Shown one piece after another: positions 1 to 6,502 of a stretch of DNA of 20,202 bases. Origin of the DNA: Bryobacterales bacterium. GTDB taxonomy: Bacteria; Acidobacteriota; Terriglobia; Bryobacterales; Bryobacteraceae. Made by a program: the position numbers and the translations under genes. The notes beneath the pieces were generated by a model that worked only from the letters and a program-made list of their open reading frames with translations, did no database searches and was not told where the DNA came from. The stretch covers positions 12,928 to 33,129 of the forward strand of contig PKZC01000114.1 of NCBI GenBank assembly GCA_003132905.1, written 5' to 3'. Numbering within the stretch: position 1 is the first letter of the stretch; each line of letters starts with the position of its first letter.

Positions 1-168
1 CCAGCCGATGCCGTAGGGAGGCTGTTCCGTGAAATCGGAGAATATTTCTGACTCTAGCGCTGCCCAATGGGGCAGCTTGACGCCGATGGAGGCCATGGCG
101 TCCGCGTCGCTTCGCTCGCATTCTTCAGGATATGGTTGTTTCAGGCGGTCGAGATCAGCGGGTCTCAT
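1..168 (-). CDS. 5' end of an unidentified minus-strand gene, cut by the window edge
   Basis: An open frame starts with ATG at 168 and stays open for 56 codons to the left edge. The peptide begins MRPADLDRLKQPYPEE and includes KLPHWAALE and FTEQPPYGIGW. It is not recognised. No strong Shine-Dalgarno is visible, only a GAGGG some 12-15 bases upstream of the ATG. It is divergent from the membrane-protein gene at 323, so the 154 bases between them probably hold both promoters. The acidic and aromatic residue mix looks protein-like, but at 56 codons the call rests mainly on frame openness. Sequence to the left of the window would settle it. Confidence 0.4.
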   Translation of the reverse strand, partial: MRPADLDRLKQPYPEECERSDADAMASIGVKLPHWAALESEIFSDFTEQPPYGIGW

Positions 169-322
169 ACAGATAGTCTCGCCCTCTTTCGTTTATCGCC
201 GGCCAGCATATAAGCGAAATCAGATGTAGAATTATCCGTGATCGCGGAAATAGGCGCAACAGCGTGTCTATTTCCGGTCAGATCGGGCAACGTCCCAGGT
301 TGGACGTTTTCGGAGTGTTGAA
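169..322. promoter_or_regulatory. Divergent intergenic region with an inverted repeat
   Basis: This 154-bp gap lies between two divergent start codons. It holds an 8-bp perfect inverted repeat, CGGAAATA at 245-252 and TATTTCCG at 269-276, separated by 16 bases. That spacing could suit a dimeric regulator. A GGAG at 312-315 serves as ribosome binding site for the gene starting at 323. No convincing -35/-10 pair is claimed. Confidence 0.3.
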
Positions 323-1936
323 ATGGCAACGCTCGTCCTCCTCGCAAGTATCTTGCTCTCCTGGTGGCTACTTATACGCAAACGCACCCTGGCACGACAG
401 CGTCAGACCGAGAGCTTTCCGGCAAAACTCGTTGGTCATTTGTTCGAATGGTCTGCGAGCCTCGCCATCGTTCTGTTGTTCTACCACCTCTTGCTAGCTT
501 TCGTGGCCTTCGGCTGGCGGTGGATCACGGCCGAAAAGCTGGAGCGGCTTGAAGAGAGCCTCGCTGCGCTGCAACGATTGACAGGAGAGTACAAACTGAC
601 CTGGGGCATGTCGATGGCCTGGCTTCTGGTGCTCTACCTTCTCGCCCGATGGTGGATTCGTTTTCTTGATCGTGAAACGCCCTTCCGTGCCTTCAAGAAC
701 TTCAAGAAGGTGTTGCATGTCATCAGTACGGTGGTGTTCCTCCTTTCGTCGTTCACATTGCTCGGCTCTGCGCCGGGCGAGGCGGCGGCGACCCTGGAAA
801 TCCACCTGCGCCAGGAGCGTAAGGAATACGGCGTGCTCCGGCAGGATCTCAAGCGCGTCCTGGAGGACAAGACGATCCAACGGGCATACGACAATGCCAG
901 CAAAGCGTTGCCCGGAACCCACTCTGTTAGGGATCTGCTCAGTAACTCCATTGACGAACGATCGAGGCTCCGCGATACGTATGCAGAAGCGCGAACGAAA
1001 TACGCCATACGGGATCCCCGGATTGACACGCTCCTCAGACGCGATTCCGACCGCCTTGCGAAGCTGGACCGGACGATCCACACGGCTCCCAAAGAATCGC
1101 CGCATTCGGACGCGGACGAAATCAGGCTACCAGGGAACATTACGTATGAGCGGCTTGAGAAGGCGAAATCTCGCGTTGAGGCCTTGAAGACGAAGTTGCG
1201 CCCATATTTCGAGCGCACGATCAAGCGACCAGGCGGCAAGGATCTGGTGCTGGAGTTACCGGGCGGCCCGCTCGATCAGTTCTTCGAGGCCATGAAGCCA
1301 CTTGAAGAAATCCATCCCGTGATGAAGGCATTCCTTGATCTGACCAAGTCCGCGCTCAGTGATTCGATCGAAGCGCGGTTGAGGCCGGAGCTCGATAAGC
1401 TTGCCGAGAGTACAATTGAGCATCCCGAAGACACGGAGACGGCGGTATCTAAGGTCGCGCAGGAGCTTGCGGACGCGAAGCCGGCTAGGCCCACGCCGGA
1501 GGAAGCAAAGCAGTATAAGCGGGACGTTGCGGAAGTACAGCAGGAGGACAGAGAGTTTCACACCAGCGCCGAGCGATTGCAACAGAGGATGAATGAGGCG
1601 GAAGCGCGGCGGACCACGCAAGCCCGCAATAATCAACCATCGCAAGACGACGGAGGGCGGAACGGCACGCACACGCGCAGGGCCGAGGCTCGCAGGCACG
1701 AACGGCCTCGCGGTGGCGACGTGGGCATTGAGACAAGGGCTTCGAGGCAACCCTATATACCTGACCAGCCGGTGACGCCGAGGGTCGATCCGCCGTTTGA
1801 TCCAGGCAGCGGCTCAACCGGCGGGCAGATCGTTACCGGATGTACCTGCAATCACTACCGAAACGGTGTGCTTGTATCATCGTCCCAGATTCCGGTGGGT
1901 GCACGGTGCGGATTTCAGGTGTGCGGACAGCCCTGA
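323..1936 (+). CDS. Uncharacterised four-helix membrane protein with long soluble domain and C-terminal cysteine cluster
   Basis: The 537-aa product is not recognised as a named family. Hydrophobic segments lie at about residues 3-18, 44-64, 95-112 and 130-148, so the N-terminal 150 residues probably form a four-helix membrane anchor. The next 300 residues are charged, helical and coiled-coil-prone (for example QERKEYGVLRQDLKRVLEDK). Residues 430-500 are low in complexity, rich in Arg, Gln, Asp and Pro, and likely disordered. The extreme C-terminus has four cysteines (507, 509, 529, 534) in a CTC-x19-C-x4-C arrangement, which could bind metal or form disulfides. The ATG at 323 has GGAG seven bases upstream. 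It stands alone on this strand. Function is unknown; membrane localisation is the only firm inference. Confidence 0.85.
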   Translation: MATLVLLASILLSWWLLIRKRTLARQRQTESFPAKLVGHLFEWSASLAIVLLFYHLLLAFVAFGWRWITAEKLERLEESLAALQRLTGEYKLTWGMSMAWLLVLYLLARWWIRFLDRETPFRAFKNFKKVLHVISTVVFLLSSFTLLGSAPGEAAATLEIHLRQERKEYGVLRQDLKRVLEDKTIQRAYDNASKALPGTHSVRDLLSNSIDERSRLRDTYAEARTKYAIRDPRIDTLLRRDSDRLAKLDRTIHTAPKESPHSDADEIRLPGNITYERLEKAKSRVEALKTKLRPYFERTIKRPGGKDLVLELPGGPLDQFFEAMKPLEEIHPVMKAFLDLTKSALSDSIEARLRPELDKLAESTIEHPEDTETAVSKVAQELADAKPARPTPEEAKQYKRDVAEVQQEDREFHTSAERLQQRMNEAEARRTTQARNNQPSQDDGGRNGTHTRRAEARRHERPRGGDVGIETRASRQPYIPDQPVTPRVDPPFDPGSGSTGGQIVTGCTCNHYRNGVLVSSSQIPVGARCGFQVCGQP

Positions 1937-2121
1937 TCAGGGCAAAACTACTTAATCGTTTAGCATATCCTGTCGTATCCTCATTTTTTATGTTCAGGCT
2001 CATAAGGCTCTCCCTGAATGGTAGAAGGTGGATGCATTTCCACCTTACAGTGTTATGGGCTTGCTGATGAGATATTTGAGCTGGGGCGCGCGGCGACGTG
2101 GGCCTGCGTAGGTCGACTATC
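1937..2121. other. Convergent intergenic region with two hairpins
   Basis: The 185 bp lie between the membrane-protein gene (plus) and the antitoxin gene (minus), which converge here. A perfect 7-bp stem, AAGGTGG (2025-2031) with CCACCTT (2040-2046) and an 8-base loop, is visible, as is TTCAGG with CCTGAA around 1993-2018. Neither is followed by a clear T-tract, so they are only candidate bidirectional transcription stops. No gene is seen. Confidence 0.3.
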
Positions 2122-2457
2122 TCAAGCAAGAGTGACCGACATCGCACCGTGTTCCTTCCGCGTCGGTCTGACCGTGATTTCAACGTCCTGGCCAAGGGCG
2201 GTAAGGAAGGTCATCAGGCGCTCGACGGAGAAATTGCCGGAGCGGTTGCGCATGAGCAGCGATACCTGCGGCTGGGCAATGCCGATGACGCCCCCTGCCT
2301 GCGCCTGGGTCAGCTTGCGGGCCTTGATGATGCGGTAGATCTGCAGGGTCAGGCGCGCCTTGAGCTGCTCCTGTTCGGGATTAGCGAGGCCAAGATCGGC
2401 AAAGACGTTGCCGCTGCTTTTTTCGTGGGCGACGCTGCTCTTTTTCTTCGTAGCCAT
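2122..2457 (-). CDS. higA: HigA/XRE-type antitoxin of a HigBA-like toxin-antitoxin pair
   Basis: A 111-aa protein starting MATKKKSSVAHEK. The lysine-rich start is followed by DLGLANPEQEQLKARL, then a helix-turn-helix of the XRE/HigA type at about residues 40-80 (LTQAQAGGVIGIAQPQVSLL). It ends in a short beta-like tail, DVEITVRP. Its expected role is to bind and neutralise the toxin encoded upstream and, as a complex, to repress the operon promoter. The start at 2457 lies one base beyond the toxin stop codon (2459-2461), a tight coupling typical of this toxin-first gene order. A nearly identical stretch of coding sequence recurs as a fossil near 2884-2938. Family assignment is firm; the symbol is by gene order and fold type. 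Confidence 0.85.
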   Translation of the reverse strand: MATKKKSSVAHEKSSGNVFADLGLANPEQEQLKARLTLQIYRIIKARKLTQAQAGGVIGIAQPQVSLLMRNRSGNFSVERLMTFLTALGQDVEITVRPTRKEHGAMSVTLA

Positions 2458-2458
2458 T

Positions 2459-2824
2459 TCAGTTCTGCCTTTCCTGGTGCAGCCGTCCGGCGTCTGCCAG
2501 CCGGCTGCGGATGAGTTCGATATCCTTTTGCGGCGTGGCGATGCCGCGCTTCGATTTCTTCTGGAAGGCGTGCAGCACGTACACGACGTCGGAGAACTGC
2601 ACGGTGTAGACGGCGCGATAGGTGTTCGTGTCGTGGCGGTCGATGATCTCCATAACCCGCGTCCCTCCGAAACTCTTAAGCGGTTTCGCCGCCGGATCGG
2701 TATCGCCCATTTGGGCGGCGTAGAGCGCCTGGCCCATATCGGAGCGAACCTGCCGGGGAAACGCCCGCAAGTCCTTGCGGGATGAGCCGATCCATATGAC
2801 TGGCTTGAGACCACCTTCCATCAT
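2459..2824 (-). CDS. higB: HigB/RelE-superfamily toxin (phage Gp49-like)
   Basis: The 121-aa product matches the Gp49-like/HigB branch of the RelE superfamily, ribosome-dependent mRNA interferases. Visible hallmarks are KPVIWIGSSRKDLRAFP near the N-terminus, then YRAVYTVQFSDVVYVLHAF and the basic run QKKSKRGIATP, which usually contributes the RNA-contacting surface, followed by a closing helix. Length is normal for the family. The gene begins ATG-ATG at 2824/2821. The operon promoter sits so close that the transcript may start at or inside this pair of codons, giving a leaderless message. The antitoxin gene follows after one base. Nothing in the sequence suggests inactivation. Confidence 0.87.
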   Translation of the reverse strand: MMEGGLKPVIWIGSSRKDLRAFPRQVRSDMGQALYAAQMGDTDPAAKPLKSFGGTRVMEIIDRHDTNTYRAVYTVQFSDVVYVLHAFQKKSKRGIATPQKDIELIRSRLADAGRLHQERQN

Positions 2825-2827
2825 AAT

Positions 2828-2855
2828 AGTATATATATATTCATATAATTGTCAA
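2828..2855 (-). promoter_or_regulatory. Predicted promoter of the higBA-like operon, overlapping the start codon region
   Basis: On the minus strand a perfect TTGACA (2855-2850) is followed after 16 bases by TATACT (2833-2828), one mismatch from the -10 consensus. The spacer is almost pure A/T with TATATATATA runs, unlike the GC-rich surroundings. The -10 box ends four bases before the first toxin ATG (2824), so initiation would fall around 2822-2820. The palindromic A/T tract is the obvious candidate operator for the antitoxin. Confidence 0.6.
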
Positions 2856-2883
2856 GACGAATGATCGGGCGGGGTGGATCATT

Positions 2884-2938
2884 CAGCCTGCGCCCGGGTG
2901 AATTTGCGGGCGTTGATGCGGTAGATTTGCAGGGTCAG
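2884..2938 (-). pseudogene. Fossil of a second HigA-type antitoxin gene
   Basis: On the minus strand the reading CTG ACC CTG CAA ... encodes LTLQIYRINARKFTRAQAE and then stops. This matches the LTLQIYRIIKARKLTQAQA segment of the intact antitoxin at 2122-2457. The plus-strand stretches 2297-2360 and 2887-2940 align closely apart from a 3-base gap. It covers only the start of the HTH region, so it is a remnant. It begins inside the last codons of the interrupted coiled-coil gene and lies just upstream of the promoter of the intact pair, suggesting an ancestral or duplicated antitoxin lost by deletion. Confidence 0.6.
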
Positions 2939-2972
2939 GCGTCGACGAGGCCGAGACGTTTCTCGATGCTGT
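2935..2972 (-). pseudogene. Detached 3' end of the coiled-coil gene split by IS66
   Basis: Read on the minus strand after removing the IS66 element and one copy of its target duplication, the frame from 5860 continues here as ATC GAG AAA CGT CTC GGC CTC GTC GAC GCC TGA. That gives LDSI-EKRLGLVDA-stop. This ending resembles the KRRLNLVEA end of the neighbouring paralogue at 6091-6315. Its fit in frame with the interrupted gene supports both the element boundary and the gene reconstruction (84 residues originally). Confidence 0.75.
2965..2972. repeat. IS66 target-site duplication, left copy
   Basis: GATGCTGT is identical to 5860-5867 and directly abuts the left terminal inverted repeat. Perfect 8-bp conservation suggests the insertion is recent enough that neither flank has mutated or been rearranged. 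Confidence 0.85.
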
Positions 2973-3016
2973 GTACCCATCCGGTGAGCCGCGCGGTTAT
3001 CGCGCTTGATGGCGGA

Positions 3017-3235
3017 TCACTTTTTCTTCATGCTCTCGCGCGAGGCAATAATCTCTCGCAGGTTATCGATACCCGCATTCGTGAAGGCCATGACACCTTC
3101 CTCGCCGATGCCGACGACCCACAGGCATCCATGTTCAGGGAACATATCGGTACCAATCTCCCACAGCAACTCTTCGTCTTCGCCGAGCATTTCGGCAACG
3201 TGGCTGATGGTAAAGACATAGCCTGGTGTGGCCAT
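3017..3235 (-). CDS. Small acidic protein carried inside the IS66 element
   Basis: A 72-aa protein beginning MATPGYVFTISHVAEMLGED, acidic, with CLWVVGIGEEGVMAFT and a C-terminal helix ending in ESMKKK. Similar short proteins are, from memory, often found beside IS66 transposase genes; this cannot be checked here. The ATG at 3235 lies two bases beyond the tnpC stop (TGATCATG), so translation is probably coupled to tnpC. The gene lies inside the element boundaries, 44 bp from its left end, and so moves with it. No enzymatic motif is visible and its role is unknown; an accessory or regulatory role in transposition is a guess. Confidence 0.75.
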   Translation of the reverse strand: MATPGYVFTISHVAEMLGEDEELLWEIGTDMFPEHGCLWVVGIGEEGVMAFTNAGIDNLREIIASRESMKKK

Positions 3236-3237
3236 GA

Positions 3238-4882
3238 TCAGGCCGCTTGTTTGATTGCCGCGTTTTGATTCCAGTTCCAGGGCAACAGATCATCGATCCT
3301 GTGAGCCGGATGCTCGGCGATACGGCCCAGCACATCGGCAAGCCAGGCTTGGGGATCGACGTCATTCATTTTTGCTGTCGCAATCAGACTATATATGAAT
3401 GCCGCCCGCTGACCGCCGCGATCAGAACCGGCGAACAACCACGCCTTACGACCAAGAGCGATCCCGCGCAACGCTCTTTCGGCCGCATTGTTCGTCAGGC
3501 AGATCCGGCCGTCCTCCAGGAACCTCGTGAAGGATTCCCAGCGTTTGAGCATATAATCCATGGCCTCGGCCACATCGGCGTGGCGTGATAGCCTGGCGCG
3601 CTCCGTGCGCATCCAGACCTCCAGATCCGCGACGAGAGGCGTACTGAGTTTTTGTCGCACGGCAAGACGTTCCTCCGCACTGAGTCCGTTGATCTCGCGC
3701 TCGATATCAAAGAGCGCGTCGATACGCCGCACCGCTTCCATGGCCAGCGGCGAGATAACGGGCGCATTTTTGCGGTTTGCCTTGCTCTGTGCAGCAGCGG
3801 CAATATCAGCAAGCTTGAAGAAGTTGCGCCGCGCGTGGGCCAGGCATAGCGCCGACAGGATCACGCCGGGGGTCCGGCCGGCCTCGTAGAGCTGGTTATA
3901 TCCGCTATAGGCATCGGCCTGCAGGATGCCGGCGTATCCGGCCAGATGAGCCCGTGGATGCTCGCCACGACGATCGCGCGAATAGTAAAATACCGCAGCA
4001 GGTGGTCCCTTTCCGCCGAAGGGGCGATCATCGCGAACATAGACCCAACAGCCCGGTATCGGTTTTTCCCTTGGCCATGACCGGTACTGTTGTGTCATCA
4101 CCGTGCAGTCGTTCGGCGGCAAGCGTATGCGCCTCCAGACGTTTGAACAGAGGATTGAGAACCGTGCAGCAGGCACCGACCTGATCGGCAAGTGTCGACA
4201 GGCTTAGATCCACGCCTTCGCGGGCATAGCGCTCGGCTTGCCGGTTCAGCGGCTGGTGCTGGCCGAACTTCTCGAACATGATCATGGCCAGCAAATGGGG
4301 TCCCGCCCAGCCGCGGGAAGTCACATGGAAGGGCGCCGGCGCCTGGTCGATGGTCTCGCAGTTGCGGCAGGAGAACTTCTCGCGCACGGTCTGGATGACC
4401 TTCCACTGGCGGGGAACTACCTCCAGGGTTTCGGTAACGTCTTCACCGAGCTTCGAGAGGTTCGTGCCGCCACAGCAGGCGCAGGAGGTCGGGCCGGGAA
4501 TGACCACCCGCTCGCGCGGCAGATGATCGGGGAACGGCTTGCGCGCCGGCCGCTTGCGGGTGAAGCCCGCAACGGTCGTTGTCCTTGCGACGGCCTTCTC
4601 GGCGGCGAGTTCATCCTCAGTGGCCGAGGCCTCCAGCTCTTCCAGTTGCAGTTCGAACTGATTTATCAGGCGCGCGGTGCCCTCGGCGCGGGGACCGAAG
4701 CGTTCGCGGTTGAGTTTGGCAATCACCAGCTTCAGGTGGGCGATCAGCGCCTGATCGTCAGACAGCCGGGCCTGCGCCGTCGCCAGTTCCATCTCGATAT
4801 GCACCGCATGTGTCCGCGCCGCGATCAGCGCTGCTTTGAGCGCGTCGATGTTATCGGGAAGGGTTTCAGGCAGCAAATCCAT
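3238..4882 (-). pseudogene. tnpC: IS66 transposase TnpC, split by a frameshift
   Basis: TnpC is the DDE transposase of IS66 elements. The N-terminal part (4882 to about 4052, 277 codons) has a coiled-coil start, a zinc-finger-like CACCGGTNLSKLGED plus FSCRNCETID, and the first catalytic Asp in [10 protein letters not shown]. It then runs out of frame into LLGLCSR-stop. The C-terminal part resumes in the +1 frame at about 4050 ([13 protein letters not shown]), with the second Asp in [10 protein letters not shown] and the Glu in [17 protein letters not shown]. It ends with the usual C-terminal domain ([20 protein letters not shown]). The break falls between GKTDTG and CWVYV near 4051. Together the parts make about 547 residues, normal for TnpC. 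No slippery sequence typical of a programmed shift is evident, so mutation or sequence error is likely. Confidence 0.85.
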
Positions 4883-4964
4883 GACTGAAAGTGAATCATA
4901 AATCCGCCCGCCTGACTCCTAAAAAATGACAGAAATCCCAAGAAAAATAGCGATCCCGAGCGCT

Positions 4965-5312
4965 TCATCCGGCTAGGTGCGGACGGACCGTCAAACGCGG
5001 ATTCCGCCAGTCGATCCCATCCAGCATGTAAGCCAGTTGAGCAGGAGAAATCGACACCGCACCGTCCGACGGCGCGGGCCAGATGAAGCGACCCCTCTCC
5101 AGTCGCTTGGCGTAAAGCGACATCCCCAGCCCGTCGTACCAGATGATTTTGATAAAATCGCCGCTGCGTCCCCGGAAGACAAACAGGTCGGCGGCGTGAG
5201 GATCGCGCTTCAATGTTTGCTGGACCTGAAGGGCCAGCCCGTTCATGCCGCGCCGCATGTCCGTTCGCCCGACCGCCAGCCAGACCCGCACATTACTCGG
5301 AACCGGTATCAT
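4965..5312 (-). CDS. tnpB: IS66 accessory protein TnpB
   Basis: A 115-aa protein of the IS66 Orf2/TnpB family, required together with TnpA and TnpC for IS66 transposition although its biochemical role is unclear. Family hallmarks are VRVWLAVGRTDMRRGMNGLA near the start, FVFRGRSGDFIKIIWYDGLG in the middle, and LYAKRLERGRFIWP. The frame is open further upstream to 5381, but the start at 5312 (MIPVPSNVRVW) matches the usual family length and avoids overlap with tnpA, whose stop is at 5332. It is intact and lies between tnpA and tnpC in the standard order. Confidence 0.9.
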   Translation of the reverse strand: MIPVPSNVRVWLAVGRTDMRRGMNGLALQVQQTLKRDPHAADLFVFRGRSGDFIKIIWYDGLGMSLYAKRLERGRFIWPAPSDGAVSISPAQLAYMLDGIDWRNPRLTVRPHLAG

Positions 5313-5331
5313 CGGCGCCCCCGGTGCCGCA

Positions 5332-5754
5332 TCATGCCGACCGCCTGATGGCCGCCAGCACAAGGCGCAGTACCCGATCATCCACGCTGCCGGAAAGGCG
5401 CAGCTTGATCCCCTCGGCGGTTTCGATCTCTATCAGGCCCGCTGTCGGGCCATCCATCGCCGGCACGGCTGCGTTGATTTCTTCTGCCACATGGATCGGC
5501 AAGAACCCTGCCACCGGCAACCGCTCGGCACCGAGCCGGCCATCGCGATGCTGCCTGCGCCAGCGGAAGACCACGTTTGTGTTCAGGCCGTGCCGCCGGG
5601 CAACAACCGCTACCGAGGCCCCCGGCGCGACGATTTCCTGCAAGACCTGCCGTTTAAAGTCGAGACTGTAACGCCGCCGGGGTCCCTCGGCGAGCTGCCG
5701 CCGCCGTTCGGTCTCGGCCCCCCTGGGCCCGCTTTGGCTGGTATCACTAAGCAT
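5332..5754 (-). CDS. tnpA: IS66 accessory protein TnpA (HTH)
   Basis: A 140-aa IS66 TnpA-type protein. After an arginine-rich start it has a helix-turn-helix of the transposase-8 kind: YSLDFKRQVLQEIVAPGASV followed by AVVARRHGLNTNVVFRWRRQ. The C-terminal half (FLPIHVAEE, IEIETAEGIKLRLSG, VDDRVLRLVLAAIR) matches the TnpA tail, in which a short beta-hairpin describes the substrate of TnpB/TnpC interaction. It starts at 5754, three bases downstream of an 11-bp inverted repeat (5758-5788) that may hide its ribosome binding site. It is intact. Confidence 0.9.
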   Translation of the reverse strand: MLSDTSQSGPRGAETERRRQLAEGPRRRYSLDFKRQVLQEIVAPGASVAVVARRHGLNTNVVFRWRRQHRDGRLGAERLPVAGFLPIHVAEEINAAVPAMDGPTAGLIEIETAEGIKLRLSGSVDDRVLRLVLAAIRRSA

Positions 5755-5757
5755 CGA

Positions 5758-5788
5758 TAGGTGTCCACTTAAAATAGGTGGACACCTA
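5758..5788 (-). promoter_or_regulatory. 11-bp inverted repeat directly upstream of tnpA start
   Basis: TAGGTGTCCAC (5758-5768) and GTGGACACCTA (5778-5788) are perfect complements with a 9-base A/T-rich loop. The hairpin ends three bases before the tnpA ATG and includes the only SD-like bases. It could block translation from read-through transcripts, as known for some other insertion sequences, or serve as an operator. It lies inside the IS66 boundaries. Confidence 0.5.
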
Positions 5789-5799
5789 ATTGGCGGCCA

Positions 5800-6084
5800 C
5801 TAGCAATACTGTCTAATATTTTTTGCGGTTTTCACAGGCGGCCTTCGCCGGAGGCGCACGATGCTGTCGAGGCGCGCGTCGATGCGGTCAAAGCGGCTAC
5901 TGTAGTGCGCCAGCGTCGTTCCGTGCTGGGCCAGCGTCTGTTCGATCTGACCAACCCGGAATTTGAGATCCTTGATGTCGTGTTCCGTGCGCTCCTGGCT
6001 ACCCCGGATGGCGCGCAGGTGTTCCAGGATGCCGCCGTCGCTCATCGAGCTATGGCGCGACAGGTCTGGCGGGTCCTCCGTCAT
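5800..6084 (-). pseudogene. Small coiled-coil protein gene disrupted by IS66 (second of a tandem pair)
   Basis: As it stands, the frame encodes 94 aa from ATG 6084. Residues up to RFDRIDARLDSI (6084-5860) are native. The remaining VRLRRRPPVK...QYC is translation into the inverted repeat of IS66. The native end (EKRLGLVDA) lies across the element at 2935-2964. The original protein was about 84 residues: an acidic head, then long heptads (DIKDLKFRVGQIEQTLAQHG) suited to a coiled coil. It starts six bases after the stop of the paralogue at 6091-6315, so they formed an operon. Function is unknown. An alternative start, MSDGGILEHL, lies 13 codons further in. Confidence 0.8.
5860..5867. repeat. IS66 target-site duplication, right copy
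   Basis: GATGCTGT abuts the right terminal inverted repeat and is identical to 2965-2972. It falls within the codons for DSI of the interrupted coiled-coil gene. Confidence 0.85.
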
Positions 6085-6090
6085 CGGCTT

Positions 6091-6315
6091 TCAGGCCTCG
6101 ACCAGGTTCAATCGGCGCTTAATGGTATCCACGTCCGCGCGCAGCGCAGCAAGCATTGCCTCCTGACGCAGATCATCGCCTTGCATGGCCACCAGCATGT
6201 GGCGGATGCTGGTTTGGCTGTCCTTGAGTTCACGCACGTCGGCGATAAGCTGCCGCTGCTCCGCGCGCAGTTCGAGGAGACGTTCCAGGATCAAATTGTG
6301 CGGTTCCTCAGCCAT
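6091..6315 (-). CDS. Small coiled-coil protein (first of a tandem pair)
   Basis: A 74-aa protein, MAEEPHNLILERLLELRAEQ and on, almost wholly helical. It has heptad spacing through RQLIADVRELKDSQTSIRHM and ends in TIKRRLNLVEA. The layout of head, coiled coil and R-x-L-x-LVE/D-A end is shared with the downstream partner, so the two are probably paralogues able to form hetero-oligomers. Proteins of this plan occur widely in alphaproteobacteria without a known function. The short gap between the two genes indicates co-translation. No membrane segment or signal peptide is present. Confidence 0.7.
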   Translation of the reverse strand: MAEEPHNLILERLLELRAEQRQLIADVRELKDSQTSIRHMLVAMQGDDLRQEAMLAALRADVDTIKRRLNLVEA

Positions 6316-6502
6316 GAATTTGACTCTACTCGAAAAAGATTAAGAATCCCAGAAGAATGAAAGGGGCCGGAGCCTTACTCCGGCGGATCCCTAAATTGCG
6401 TTTAAAATCCAACCTTCCTTAACTGTTTCTTAAGGGGATTATGAGAAAGTATTCCAGAGCCCGGCCTGTGACGTCCGGGCTGTACCAGCGCAGGGAAGGC
6501 AC

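Larger units (their letters stand above)
2973..5859 (-). mobile_element. IS66-family insertion sequence with 8-bp target duplication
   Basis: The element is 2887 bp. It carries tnpA, tnpB, tnpC and a passenger gene, all on the minus strand. The left end begins GTACCCATCCGGTGAGCCGC (2973 onward). The right end, read inward on the minus strand from 5859, begins GTGCGCCTCCGGCGAAGGCC. These share GT-C-C-TCCGG-GA and GCC, forming imperfect terminal inverted repeats that start with GT, as IS66 elements do. Both ends are flanked by the identical 8-bp sequence GATGCTGT (2965-2972 and 5860-5867), the duplication size known for IS66. The insertion interrupts a small coiled-coil gene. tnpC is frameshifted, so this copy is probably immobile on its own. 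Confidence 0.9.

Noticed and set aside
494..1239. Long minus-strand open frames (203 and 201 codons) opposite the membrane-protein gene
   Set aside because: They are arginine- and serine-rich antisense translations of a well-supported gene with a good ribosome site, and have no recognisable domain.
4238..4888. 216-codon plus-strand frame opposite tnpC
   Set aside because: It is antisense to recognisable IS66 TnpC and has no domain of its own.
5758..5788. IS66 terminal inverted repeat at the palindrome upstream of tnpA
   Set aside because: No matching end exists on the other side, while GT-starting ends with an 8-bp duplication are found at 2973 and 5859.
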